NCBI RefSeq assembly: GCF_000006565.2 | Contig: NC_031476.1 | Location: 830,458 to 894,457, forward strand | DNA: 64,000 nucleotides | Reading direction: 5' to 3' | Origin: Toxoplasma gondii ME49 | Lineage: Eukaryota; Apicomplexa; Conoidasida; Eucoccidiorida; Sarcocystidae | Shown here: positions 34,901-47,997 of the stretch, one piece after another | Numbering within the stretch: position 1 is the first letter of the stretch | Layout: each line of letters opens with the position of its first letter | The notes under the pieces: model-generated | Told to the model about the DNA's origin: nothing | Databases searched by the model: none | The model's input: the letters and a program-made list of their open reading frames with translations, nothing else | Position numbers and translations under genes: made by a program

Positions 34901-37900
34901 GCACGTGTGCTCATCACACTCACTTTGCCAGCTGCTTCATCATGGCGCAAGCCGAGAGAGTCTTTTCGTCTCGTCGCTTCCGTTCTGCCCGTCGCTCCCT
35001 CCACCCGTGTCCACCGCGAGAGGTGCGCGAATCGTGAACCTCTCTCTCGTCGTCCGCAGAGCCTTCCTCCTGTTCCTCAATCATTAAGACTCTCAGCTCC
35101 CGTCTAGGCAGGCTTCTCTTGTGTGACGAGTCTGCTGGAAACCTCCCCTTCGGAGATACGTACGTGATAGGCCGACTCTCCTGCAAATTGAGTTCTCTGT
35201 GCACCTCGCCGTCTTGGCCGCGGCTGTCTCCACCTTTCCCTCGCCTGCCAGTCTCCTGCGTACCCTCGCAGCCTCCCTGTGTGTAGATACCCCGCGTCTT
35301 GTCATACTGCGAAAAAGAGTGCAAAGTCAACGTGGGCAGTGCGTCTTCCCGTTCGTGAGCACCCCCCTCCCCGGATCCCGCGTCTGCATGCAAAGCCGTC
35401 TCATCGGCACTGTCGTGCATCCAGTCTAGCTCCGCGTTCGCGGATTCACCCCGCTCGTCAGTTTGTCCTGCCTCGGCTAAGCGCGGGTCAAACGCTAGAC
35501 CCTGCGCCGGTCTCGTGGAGCGGTCATCCTTCCCCATGTGCCCCCCCAGGTTCTCAGAGACACCGCCGCGGGCGCCGCCGCGTTTGAACGCCAGAGTCCG
35601 AGCAGACCTCGAGGCTTCGCGGAAGCGGCGAGCGTCTGCGATTCTCTGTTGGGGTCGCGCGTCGCAGTGACCAACTTCCGTGTCCTCCGCCTCAGAGGAC
35701 GCTTCTTGCAGTGCCTCGGATCCCGATTCGTCCATCTTGGAGCTGGCATCGATCGCCTCCGAAGGCAACTCCGCGAGAGCCGCCACCAACGCAGCGCAGA
35801 CAACCGCTTGGAGCAAGAACGCCCACCGCCAGTCCAGCAGCAAGTAGATGCAGAGAAACGCAGTCGCCAAGTAGCCGACCTGCAGGAGACATAGAGAGAG
35901 AGAGAGAGCTCCTTTGGTTTCCATCCGCTTAGTTACATATTATATTGCCTTTTACATAGATATGTTTACCGGAATCTGCACAGAAACGCAGTCGCCAATT
36001 AGGCTATCTATGGGCGAGAGGAGAAAAACAGCCGGATTCCACTACACTTCATGTACTTAACATGAGGGTCACGAACGGCACAGGAGAACTTGGGTGTCTT
36101 CCATTCCGTGGTGATGAGAGGCGAGCATCGCCTGCGGGGCAGGAAAGGGAGAAAGGCGCCCTTTCTATCGTTGAGGAATCTCAGTCTCAGACGGGAAATG
36201 CCTCGAAAACTGCAAAAACGGTGATAAATGACGGAGAACTCTGTGCCAGGCGCAGTGTGCCGAAACACACAGGATATCTCCGCGTTTCATTTAGAAGAAG
36301 CTCAATCGAAACAAGACTGAATACACACTTCAAATAGGACTTCAGCGTCTGACTTTAAATGGTAGAGATAAAAAGGTAGCCCTCTATGACCCCACACCTC
36401 AAATGGCGTCGCCTCACGCCTTCCGTGTGCACAGACTCGCGAAGCACGTTGTTGGTTGTATCTTACATCCGGAGTTCAGAGCTCGACACTTGTCTGAGCT
36501 CACCAACTCCAAAAAAGCTAGCGTGAATCGTTCTCGGCGCGAGTTCCCGCTTCAGAAAAGAGTGTTTTCAGATAGCCCCTGGGGTGCTTCAAGAGAATCT
36601 CACATCACAGAATGGAACCCCGCCTTCTCTCCGAGGCTGGGCCCTCGACGCGCCGCGATTCTCCGCGCCAGACAGGCACAGCTGGTTCCACTCGCTCCTC
36701 AGGTGTCTCTACAGAAGAGACACCGCCCGCGACTGCCCCACGGACCTTCGTTATTCTTTAGGAGGGAATCACCCCAGACCTTCCCGGGTGAATAGCTCCC
36801 TTTGAAGCATTATATATGTTAGAAGCTACCTTTCCTCGCCGCGTCTTCGAGACTTTTCCTCCTTGTCTTTTAGTGGAGCCTGCCACTTACTGTCACTCCA
36901 ACGACGGCGGCGCCTTGGACGATGCCCATCCAGAGAGCTGCGTACTGAGGCGGAGCAAATTCATCGACCCAGACGGGGGCGTAGATGACGAAGGCAGCCT
37001 GCGTGATGCCGACGAAGAAGCGACTGGTGAGGAGAAGCCAGGCAGAGGGCGTGAGGTCATCTAGGCCGAATGCAGGCAGAGACGGGAACGAAGGAAACAA
37101 GTAGCCGCTGCTGTGTGCCTCGTCACTCGACGACCCTGCAGACAGCTGGACCGTCGTCGTGGAAGACGCCTCTTCATCTGGAGACGGCCGGGCAACTGGC
37201 TCGGGGAATTCGTGATAGGTCCCAGGAAAGGCGTAGGTCACAATCAGCAGCAACATCGCCACGACGTTCAGCGCCATCGTCGAGATAATCACCGACCGAG
37301 GACGGTACACTGTAAGGAGTCGGCCCACAAACGGAGACGCCAGCGTCAAGCCGACGTACGGCAACGCTCCCACCAAGCCTGGCATTCACAGGGAAAACAC
37401 GCACGCAGGAAAAAAAGTCTGAATCTGGCAAGGTTCATTATCTAAGAATCGAGCTTAGAATATCCGAATGGAGATTCACCATCAATCCATGACTCGAAAT
37501 TGAGTCAGTGGATGGGTCATTATCTTAGTATATAGGAGGCACATCTTGACGATTATATGTAGTGCAGATACAACCCAAGCCAAGAATCACAAATGGGCCA
37601 CCGAAGACCGCTCGATACGAAATCAAAGAGTTTGAACTCGGCATGTGTACAGTTTAACCGTTACTCCTACCCCGATCTCCAAGAGTTCAATAGAAGTTGG
37701 AAGCGAAAAGCTTGCGAGAGAAAGTGGATCTTTGCTGGCTGCAGTGCGCTCATACTTGCGGGTGACTTTGCACGGAAACGGCCGGAGAACCAGGCATGCG
37801 TGTCAGAAATCCCCCGTTTTTTTCAAGTGAAACGAATAGGCAGAAAAACGCTTGTTTCAAAAGCAATATCTATTACGGTGCTCTGCACTCCGCGCTTACC

Positions 37901-40140
37901 CTGCCACGTTGTGGACAAACGAAAGTGGAGAGCGATCTCTGACAAAGAAGCCGGAACGGCGCCGCAGTCGAAATTCACGAAGACTTCCAGAAGGAAGATG
38001 AGTGCGAAGACCAGAGAGCAAAGTCGCTGATTCTCACGGGGATGGACACCCGCCTGAAAACACAGAAGACCCACTCTTACCCTCATGCCATGGAGTTATT
38101 TCGTTCTTCTGCGCATAAAATACGCATCGATGCATGTACCAGTGCGCAGAACAACGTGACACGTGCTAGGCTTGTAACAGGTGACCTCAAGAACTCAGGC
38201 ACTCAGGCCGGAGCGTAGCGTCAGGTCTCCTGAGTTAGACATGCAGTCGCATTACTCGGCTTCGATCACAATCCCAAGAAACAGGCACACTTGCGTTTCA
38301 CATACGTCCTCAAATGGAAACACACTTTATATCGGAGACGACACAAAGTCACATGTAGGCCGCAAGAACATCCCACAGACAGCCTGAAGTAGCAAAGACG
38401 CCAGGTCCGGGATGCCTTCTGTTGAACCACTATATCAACATTTGTGCACATCTATTTGTACGCATCTACGTCTATGCATATCTAATTTGTTTTTTCGCAT
38501 GTTTCTCTTTATACCTCATGTGAGTGGACAGAAGCAAATGCACTGGCAGTCGACAAGTGACTTCGCACACACGCAAGGGCCTGCGACTCGCCACAGCGAT
38601 CCCCCCATCTCGGCACCTGTGAACCGCTACCTACACTCGTTTGCTCCACTCCGATGCACTTCCACTTTTCATATTTGTTCACGTCGGCGCTGGGTTTTCT
38701 GTGTCCCGCTCGCCCGTTCTCCTGTCCCTCTATCCAGAAGAAGCGCCCCTCCCGGTGTCCTCTGCCCTCGTCTGCTGCGTCGGCTTCTCTGCTGTCTGCG
38801 TGCTGTGTCATGCGTCGCAGGGAGCCCGGCGTCTCTTCGCTTTCGGCGTTGAACTCCTCCTGATCTTCGTCGTAGCCGCCCTCCACCTCGGTGAATCCGC
38901 CTGGCCCCGCTCGCAGCCTGCGCCAGTGGCCGTGGAGTGTCTCGGCAACTGTGGCGACGCGAGCTGCCACGCGGAAGGCCAAGCGGGCGGCCATCGTGGC
39001 TGCAGATCGAGCGGCCGACGTTTCACTATTTCCCGGTCTTCCACCCGCTCTGTTGGCTCTGCGTGACAGTCCTCGATCTCGACCGAAAGAGCGTGCATAC
39101 CCCGCGTCGCTTGTCCAAAAGTCAGCAGACCCCTCCTCGAACAAGACTGATGACCCAAGCTCCTCGCCGCCAGCGTAGGCTTTCTCGGCAGCTTCTGGGT
39201 CCCGCCCAGCCTTCGCGTGCGACTTCGCACGCAGATCTCCGCTCGGAAACTCCGGAACATCTCCGTTGCACGGCCTTCCGTACAGACACGGCGAGACTCC
39301 CACTGAAGACAGCAAAGTGACGGCGGGACGCGTAGGGACATCCGTCTGTGTCGACGTCTCTCGGTTCCCCGAAGACGGGACTCCTGGGTCCACAGGGCGA
39401 CCCTGATTGTCAACTGGTCCCGGTAGGTGAAGCGCGCCGGGGAAAGCGGCCTCTGCGGGCCTGCCTTGAGGCCCCAGCTCGCTCGAGCAGCCCGTCGCCG
39501 GTACCGCGGGCGTGCATGCAACGGCGGCGAGAGCCTCAGAGGTAGCGAGGGCTTCAGAGGCAGTGTAGGAATTTGATGTCACGGGCGATTCGAAGAAATA
39601 CGGTGAGTCTTCGGGCACTGCCAGCGCATCCGCAGGCGACGCTCTGCTCTCACTCGTCGCGCTATCACCAGAGTAATCTGCAGTAGCTACGACAACTAAA
39701 CTCGGGAACGGCGATGACACCGACGGCCGCCGGTGAGAGTCCCCGTAGGTGCCGCCTTCGTCACCCGGATCGGAGAGAGGAGCAAACTCATCGGAGGAGA
39801 CGCACAAGCGCTCCCCGTCTCGGCGCCGACGCATTTGAGAGTCCTCACTTCGAGGGGAGCCGAACGGCGAGGAAACCGCACCCGCCACGACATGGACCTC
39901 ACTGGCGTACGGATCGTCTGCGTGCAGCCGAAACGCATCGTTGTCCGAAGGAAATACTGGCATTTCGCTCACGCGGTGGACGCTAATCTCTGCTGGGGGT
40001 CGACGCGACACGACCTCGGCAAGGAAACTCTCCCGTTTAACCGGTTTATCCAGGGAAACTCCGATTCGGCTGTCAGCTGGTCCAGAGCGGCGCGCGCCGT
40101 GGCGGGGTGTACATACACCCGGAACGAGAGCTGTGGCCAC
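31992..40140 (-). CDS. Major facilitator superfamily transporter, Spinster-like
   Basis: Nine exons close in phase: 40140-38635, 38053-37900, 37378-36891, 35879-34924, 34377-34100, 33542-33357, 32760-32722, 32609-32481 and 32188-31992, about 1,310 residues. The first 500 or so residues are a low-complexity, Ser/Glu-rich cytosolic extension. The transporter core begins at FALIFLLEVFVNFDCGAVPA and continues with WQGLVGALPYVGLTLASPFV, YLATAFLCIYLLLDWRWAFL, a roughly 270-residue charged loop in the middle of the carrier, then FTLSALLFVVTGVQFWGTVH, GGIMVDRLGGYK and two further pairs of spans. The arrangement and the motifs after spans 1 and 7 suggest the Spinster branch (lysosomal or plasma-membrane lipid/sugar carriers), but the substrate cannot be inferred. 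The C-terminus is short and polar. Introns hold (TA)n repeats. Confidence 0.85.
33073..33110. repeat. (TA)n microsatellite in transporter intron
   Basis: Perfect TA run followed by CATGCATATATA, in the intron between exons 33542-33357 and 32760-32722 of the transporter. Confidence 0.85.
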
Positions 40141-42806
40141 TGGGCGCTGCGCACTAACGCGGTATACACTCTGCTTTCAGTTCTGATATTGAACAAAATT
40201 CACCACAACTTTTGAGGGGCCTTCAGAACGAAGGGGCAGTTGCGCGGAGCTGCTTTCTTCCGACAAACATGACTCTCAGACCCAGCGCAGCGGACGACTC
40301 GTTACGATAATGGTTTGTCGCCAGCGAATCGAAGCTTATTCACAAGTCGAAAAAGAGTTCATGGATGCAATTAAACAAATAGTCTCAGAGTGTTGCCATG
40401 TAGAAGAAGAAGTTGAACTGCGAACCGGAAAGGCGACTCGAGCTGTCACCGCTAGAAAGTTATGTTTCCGTCTCGCTTTCGGGAAGTGTCCGTTCACAAA
40501 CCTCACATAGTCGTGCACAATCGGCCTTGTGCACAGGAGATTCTAGATAAGCAAATTTGGACAATCCATGGCGTAGAGAGACATGGGAAAGCTTACTGAT
40601 TTACCATGGATCGTAAGATACGTAACATACAGTGGGATTCAGCATCAACGGCCAATTCTCTTCCCGATGCGATCCTCCCTTCTGCTGCCTTAAGACAAAA
40701 ATGGCTCTTTGGAACCGAGAAAACCGCCGTAGCATATCCAAGTTATGTGGATGTCGGAGCATGTGTCCAGCCAATTTCCGCACGAACTCTGTCCAGTGTC
40801 GTTCTGTTTCGAGTGTGAACTACACCCTTGCAAACGTTTTTGCGTAGTGAGAGGACAAATACGGCACCTAGCGCAGCTTGGAATGCAGAGAACAGTCGAA
40901 TGCAAGAAAGCTTTTCAATTTGCCCAAGGTACACAGAAGAACATGTGAGAAGGTTGAGTCTTGGATCCCGAGAGAGTCTCCGCAGAGACGATTCTACGGA
41001 AGGCTCACTTGAGAAATCGCCATCGACAAACGGTTCCCTTATTCGGGCTTTCTCTGTCTCTCATTCGACTCCAGAAATGCGGTAAGCAACTGGGAAAGAG
41101 GAAAAACGGACAATTTGCGCGTTGCGAAAACCGGCAGCAATGAGTCGACAGTCAAGCGCGCGGCCGAGCATGCGTCTCTTCAAAAAATACGCTGCGGCGG
41201 ATACGGAATCCGAAGTACGACAAAGAACTCCGATTTTCAGCTTTGACCTTCAAGCAAGGAACACGAGAAACGCATTTGGCGTTCATCTTCGAGCAAATGG
41301 GTTGAGAAGAAGTGTTTGTCTCATCCAGGGTCTGTACGGCAAGGTCGAACCTCTCTGTCGCATGTCGGCAGTGGTTCCCGCCGCTCAAGCGATCCTGGAA
41401 ATGTTGTTTGCAGTGTGATTCCAGCTATTTCCCCTAGATTGTGTTAGGGAGGGATATTTGTCGAAAATCCGCTAGGAAAAGTAGGGCATCATTTTCGTTC
41501 AACTCACATGGTTGTCAACAACCCTCAAGAGAAAACAGTCCCGTCTCCTCAATCCGACACTTTCAATCAGGTGATGTTTTAAGAGGATTTCTCGCCAAAA
41601 AGATATCTGACCCTTATGGTGTGACAAGTGTTCACTGTAGCCTCGCTCTCAACTTCCTACACTCAAACAGTTCAAGTGGTTTAACTCTCGACTGAAGGGA
41701 ACCGAAAAAGGGAATCTTCCTCGAACCGGAGCCTTCACAGAAATTCTGCTACCAGAAACATGCACACGAGTCGCAGTGAATCGTTTTCTCATCCGTTGAC
41801 CCATAAGGATTCGGTATGCAGGTAGTTTCCTGGAACAATGAGCGTGTCAGCTGTGCATCAACACCAGGTAGGCTTCTGTCGCTGTTAATGCTGCTGACAA
41901 CAGTCATACATGTACTACGCTTACAACACCAGCAGTGTGGAATTGTAAAAATTGTTGTACGGTGCCTGGCACACACTCAGGTTCGACCCGCGTCGCTTGA
42001 TAGCTTTCATGCATCCAGACATGTGGCGATTGCAGTCGAGTTGGCTTTCAAAAGTTCCTGTCACCGAGATGACTACTCCCAATAATCCTACGGAGCAACC
42101 CTATTGTGTTTAACTCAGTTTATGAGTATTAGCGTTGACCTTCTGTACCAACCGATGTGAATGTTTTGGCGGGCCGAATTTCCTCTGTTGTCTCTGGTGT
42201 TTTCGAACGATCGGTTTCACCAGATTTGTCGAGAGACTGAAGCAGATTTTGGATTGTGGTGCATGCTGGGCAAAATATCAGAACCACGTGGGCACATTCG
42301 GGAAATAATTCTGTGCATTGGCACGCCACTGACGAAAGTACAAATGTTACGATCAGAGAGCAGATGTTGAAATGAACAATGGCGTGATGTCGCGAGCTCG
42401 GTTTGAGAGGGTAAGGTGTTGCCGCTCTTGGAGGCGAAGCCTGCCGAACTTGTTCCGAACAATCCAGCAGATTACTTCCCCTTTCAAGTACGCATTGCAG
42501 CGAAGTCCATTGTCGGACTCATAAACACCCAGATAGCCTCACCAACGACTCTAATGGCACGCATGCACCAGCAAAAAACAAAACATATTCTGTCGCGGGT
42601 GGCAGTGTTGGAACGTGGAGCCGACTCCACCGTTTCCGTGGAAAAAACAGGGAACCCCCTGATAACCTGTTTCCTCTAGAACATCCTTCTTGCGCCATCC
42701 CGGACCTGAACCACCGGCAGACCATAAACCCTTTAACCCTAGACACTTGGGCACTTAACCCTAAAACCCCCAAACCCCAATAAACCATGGATCCGATTTT
42801 CTACTG
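40141..42806. other. Intergenic: upstream region of the transporter and 3' flank of the CDC123 gene
   Basis: No frame here has both a family motif and splice support. Short + strand frames (40310-40510, 41122-41418) are open but unremarkable. The part near 40141-40400 is the likely transporter promoter. A telomere-like tract occurs near 42720-42784 (separate entry). Confidence 0.55.
42720..42784. repeat. Degenerate telomere-like tract (AACCCTA words)
   Basis: The stretch contains AAACCC, TTAACCCTAG, TTAACCCTAAAACCCCC and AAACCCCAATAAACC in quick succession. The C-rich strand resembles an eroded (CCCTAAA)n telomere repeat, the apicomplexan telomere unit read on the C strand. It lies just downstream of the CDC123 stop. 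Confidence 0.6.
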
Positions 42807-45800
42807 CTATTTCCCTTCTTTGGCTCCGTGTTTCTTCTGTGAGCGCAGAGCATCTGCATGCGCGGCCTGAAGGTCGTAGAGGAGGTCGTCAAGGGAAGGC
42901 GCTCCGCGCTCAATGCCTCGCGCTCCTGCAACCCTCGCGATATCTTGCAGCTCCTACGCAGGAAACATACACATGCAGTGGAATTCAATAGTCCGTAGCC
43001 GATATCACTCTTGAACATCCGTCTAATGCTCTCTCCGCTGAAGCCAGCGTTGTCGCTACGGGGTTCAAGAAGCGGATCGAGGACAAGCATTGAATGGGAG
43101 TCCTACGCCTACGATTTCCAGACGAAAGTGTCAATTAGAGTCGGAAACGCCGTACTTAGAACGTGTCTGCTCACCTGCAGCGGCAGTCAAGAACCCCTAT
43201 AATTGCTCTACCTTCAGTAAAAGGTTTTGCTAGGACGCCGTCCCGACCTTGCGAATCTCTCACAGTCCGTACCCATGCTGTGAGCAGGACCCCCCTGCCC
43301 AGGACTGTGTCCCCACCAAAACGAATCCTCAAATGAGTCACCAGGCATGCCATCCCTCAGGTAACAGCTGAAACCAGAAATCCGTCCACTCAGCTCACCT
43401 TAGGCAGCTGAAGTGTCCCATCTCGAAGTGAGGCATCTGCTTCGTCTGGATCTTCGATGATTCGCAGCTCAAGATTGCCAGATCCACCTCCAGAAAACGT
43501 TTGCAACTCAGCTTCCGCACAAGTGTTTGAAATGTCGCTTTGAGCTTCCAGGAAAGTTCCTGAAACCCGTGAAGTGTACGCGAGTATTCGCAGCTCCTCC
43601 CATGAGAAAAGGAGAGACTCCGTTTTCTGCCCCCAAGGCAGCACGTTCAACAACCTGCGAGAAACGCATGTAGCACAAAGGAAACAGGCAGCGCTGCAGT
43701 GTATCAAAATCAAGCCCGGCGTAAGCGAGTACACCGTTCGACCAACTAAGAAGCGGAAGTCGAGAGAACGGTGTCTGCGCTACTTCGTGACGCAATTAAG
43801 CACCTGGAAACGTAAAAACCCCTCAATATAAGCAACATGTTCCACTCCCCGAGTAAAACGCAAAGTACAACAGCTACAAACTCCTCGCCTCATCGAAGGC
43901 AAAATACACTGTGAACCAACTGCCCGGAAAGGCACAGAACGCCCAGCAGAGCATTTGTGCTTGTGAATCACGATGGATCTTGCCCGCCACGAAGTCGAGA
44001 ATGGGAGTCCGAGAAATACGTTTATTCAAGGCGAGTGGGTTGTCTCGTTTCTTATCCTAAAGCGCTGTGATGCCACATCTACCGTCTCGTAGATATTGTT
44101 TCTGTACAAATGATATGTGATCCAAAACTGTCTCTACCACGAACCACCCTTAACAGAAGCCGCCGTAGGCACTGTCTGGTCTCGTTTTTCTCGAGTTCAT
44201 ACGAAAAATGAAATTCTAGCCCTTCGAGCATCCGCTGCATTCTCTCTAATCCTCCTGCAAGTTCCTCGAAGGCACGATACGCGCCCTCCCCATCTGTTCT
44301 GCATGCGACGTTCAGTGCCTTCGCCTTTCTGTCTGGCAGGGACCCCCCTCCGCGTGTAAGTCGCGACCGTGCCTCACCAGCACTTGAAGCGACCAGGGAG
44401 CTCTTCGCTGGCACTCTTTGCCTCTCTTTTTTGCTTGCGTTGAACGTAGACATCGACGACAAACCGTCGAAGGAAAGGTTTCTTTTGCACGGGATTCTTT
44501 CCGCTATTTGCCTCAGCTCCGAGCACCGCCCTCGCCACGAAGGCGGCGATCGATCGCTTCACTTGCACCTGCAGCTGCGGCTTGTTGACCAAGAAAGGGA
44601 AGTAGTCTTGCAGGTATCGCTGGCTGATGCCAAGAAGCTGCCCTCCATTGATGAAGCACCTGAACTCCATTCCCTCTTCTAGCCGTTTCGTCTCCACAAG
44701 CGACAGCTCATCGAGAACTCTCACGCGCTCTCGCCACTCCGACGCGGCTCCAAATGCCACATGCGGATAAACAATGCTTTGTTCTTCCGCCTCATCCTTC
44801 TCATTTGAAATCTTGAACGCGCGAGAGACTGAGGTCTTTTCTCCCTCGCTTCCTGCACATCCCTCCACGGGTGTCAAGTTTGACGGGTCTGTTGAGTCGC
44901 CTGGCTCCGCCCCCTCTGCCCACAGCGGCAGCGCCACGTGAACCCGGGAAAACTCTCTGACTGCATGCGCTGAAAATGCCTGAAAAGGTCGTCCCTGAAG
45001 CGTCTCCCGAGTTTCATTTCCCTCCTTCTTCTTCTGCACATTCCCGACACCGCCAGCTCCTGCGAAAGACTGCGACTCAGAGACGTCGTGTCTAGCACCT
45101 GCTCTTGCGTCCCGCAGACAGCCTGTCTTGCCCTCTGGAGGTTCTGCGGTACATAGATCTCCTATATTCGAGAAGGTAGCTGGTTCGACAAGCAGATCCA
45201 CGCAGCCATGGAGAGGCCTGGCGAGGGCATCGCTCACGTGCTGCGAGCTCTTCAGAAGCAGAAGGACTTCCCATGCATGCGAGCAGCAGAAAGCCATCGT
45301 GCTGCTGCTGGTGCTGACGCTGGCTGTGGTCGATCCAAATGCACTCGTCCGGTTCGTAAATGTCGCCCCTGAGACCATCCACCGGGCGTCTGTGGGGCAG
45401 ACAGAGTTCACGAACGGGACGCAGCTGTCTCCTAGCAGCGAGATCGCTCTCTCTATTCTCTTGCTGAAATGTCGGACGGAGTCACTCGCATGCAGAGACT
45501 TTCTCGCGCGTGCCACTGCCCCGCTTGTACCCGTGGGGCGACTGTCGCCAGCTGCGGAAGAAGGAGCGTTCTCTGCTTCGGTTGACGAGACGCCAGTTCT
45601 GCCCTCGGTCTCCGACTCTGATGTAAGTCTGCGTCGAGGGGCAGAGGGCGGCAGCTGCACAGTAGTAGAGCCCGGCTGAGGCGGATCAGGATCTGAGTCT
45701 TCTTCATCGGACGACGAAGATGGGTCATAGTTCCATGAATCGTCGCTGTCGCTCTCGTCGGTAGCCGGCGGTGCCTGCAAAACGGCCCGCAAAATCGAAG

Positions 45801-47287
45801 AAAGAACGAAGTCAGACAACGGCATTCTCAGGTTGGCCTTTCAGGCTTCGAAGACACAGAGGGCAAGCAGAGCAAGAAGACGAGGAAGTAAAACAGATGA
45901 AGAAGGACAGGAAGTCGATTCATCTCTCGGCGCAGGGAATGACGAGTCGCAGTCGAGATACGTTGCAGGATAAGAATCCAAGAATGAAGCAGCCTCAAGT
46001 CCGGTAACGCAGCTCAAGTTCACGCCAGAGCCGGCGAAGCGAAACTCTACTCAGATTTAGAGAAAATGTCCTGCATTTGCAGTTCGTTAACTTCAGGTGG
46101 CTACGGGTATTGTCGACCTTGTGTTGCTTTTTCACAGCAGGGCACGTGTTTCTCCACTTGAGTAAATCGGCTCAACACATTGAAAAGGACAGCGCTCGAA
46201 GCCAACCCCCGAGTGTACATACAGACGAAAAGCCAGTGACAGTGAACTCGACTGCGACCCATAGGGGCGGGGACTGACCAGCGGTCTGTGTGCTTCGTTG
46301 CACCCTCACTCTCACGAAAAGACCTCTTCTCGAAACGAAGGCTTTGGCGAAATAAAATATAATTGAACAACAATCAGCATAAGCGTTCCCACAGAATCTC
46401 GAATACCGATATCCCGCCGGCATTCATGCCTGCAAGGTGTAGTCATTAACACTGTTGGTTTACTAAGAGCATAGAACCACTCCGGCTGCAACGTAGAAAA
46501 CAGTAGCAACTCTACCATGCACGATGCACATCGCCTGTGGATCGGCACTGCCTATACTACTCGAAAAGCTCCCCCACATGGAATTACCTGTGCACTGACA
46601 TCCCCAGCCTGTTAACCGACACGGAACTCAAAGTTTCTCGAGAAACGAACAGACATTCCCTGTTTCGAGAACAGATGTATCGCTTCCGAACGAATGGTCA
46701 TCCTACTGAATCTGTCTTTCACTCGAATACACCGAAACCTTTTGGCTGCCTAAGCTTTGCGTCAAAGTTAAAATGGATTCACAAACAACGCTAGTAGGAC
46801 TCACAAAAGTGTAGTTGACGAGCCTTTCGTTCTTCTTCCCACTCTCGGCGTCTGAGTCTCGTCCGCCTTTTGCACCCTCAGGAAGAAGCAACGAATCTTC
46901 ATCGAGGTATTCTGCGACATCGCGGTCAGCTATCGGGATCACACAGCTGCGAAATCTGCTACAGGTACAGTCGAAGAACTCCACGAAGTTCAGCTCCTCG
47001 TCTTTCTCTCCCGCGGGGATCCCACACCCCTCTGGCTTCCGTTCTTCGACATCAGAGAGACTGTGTTCACGCGTCTGTTGCGCCGCACTGTGGCCGCGGG
47101 ACGGGTCTTCTTTTCCGACTCGGAGACAGCATTCGCAGCAGCTTTGCTTGCATGCATACCGCTGACAGCAGGTGCTTTTCACCCCCGAGCATTCTGAGCA
47201 CACTGCCAGGCGCGAGCGCCACACCGAGGGCCGACAGGCAAGAACTTCTTCCGTGAACGTCGAATCTGAAGAACAGACACGTGGCAT
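42807..47287 (-). CDS. CDC123: CDC123-family protein (eIF2 assembly factor, ATP-grasp fold)
   Basis: CDC123 proteins bind the eIF2 gamma subunit and promote eIF2 assembly. Exons 47265-46805, 45774-44378, 43654-43399 and 42953-42807 join in phase. Taking the in-frame ATG at 47287 gives about 760 residues, twice the usual length. Family landmarks: CVIPIADRDVAEYLDEDSLLLP (N-terminal YPK..IPLP region), an acidic DESDSDDSWNYD segment, HFSKRIERAISLLGDSCVPF, a DARWM motif, EVLLLLKSS, EGMEFRCFINGGQLLGISQR, FVVDVYVQR and GQKTESLLFSWEEL. Unusually, the metal-binding motif normally read L-I-D-F-N-P is LLNVLPW here. The N-terminus has a cysteine-rich stretch (CSECSGVKSTCC, CKQSCCECCLRV) not typical of the family. 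An exon of the upstream unit (48504-47998) could splice in phase to 47265, so the true start may lie further upstream. Confidence 0.82.
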
Positions 47288-47997
47288 GAAGTAGCTTCTT
47301 ACTTGCGCGTGTTATCTACGTCGAACGAAACAAACATCACAGAGTGGTGAGAGACATGAGGTCGCTTATGTTGAGTAAAACGAAAGTTAAGAAATGGTGA
47401 TGGACGCGTCGAAAGCAACTGACAGATTCCCTGCTTCTTTTTCTTGTCGGCTTCATTCGTTAGCCTCATCTGTTTTCACCAAGGTGAAAAAGCAGACAAC
47501 GCTGCTCTTCAAGTGACCTCTGTCCTTATCGCACACGATGACAGATCGAGGCGCTAGGCCTTCACAAAGAAGGGATGGGGTGTTGCAAGCCCAAGATTCT
47601 CCAAGCGTTGCACTGGAGAACCAAAGTCGACCGTACTTTGTGGAGCACAAAATGAAAATGATGCGGTTTCGTCTGGCCTTACAGATGTTGAACCCCTGTG
47701 GTTTCGTGCCATGTCACACTCCAGGTCGAGAGCAGAAACAACGAAACTGAAACACAGTGCACTCTGCTGCTAGCCCCTGATGCGGGCTTTGATTCACCAC
47801 GCTTGTATCTACTAAAAAGACGAAACACACTGTGCTCTCAGTCACAACACCGGGAAACACGCCTGAAAAGTTTTCTTTGCCACCTTGGGGAAGCATAGAA
47901 GTTCAACGCCGACGATGCAGTCAACACTCCACAGAACGTCGAAAGAGTCGATCGATATGAGAGCTGAGACTTCGCGTAAACCTGAAGAGAGACTGAC

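Noticed and set aside
38808..39521. 237-codon minus-strand frame overlapping the transporter's first exon
   Set aside because: Shadow frame of the in-phase 502-codon first exon, Arg-rich as expected from GC-rich low-complexity coding DNA.
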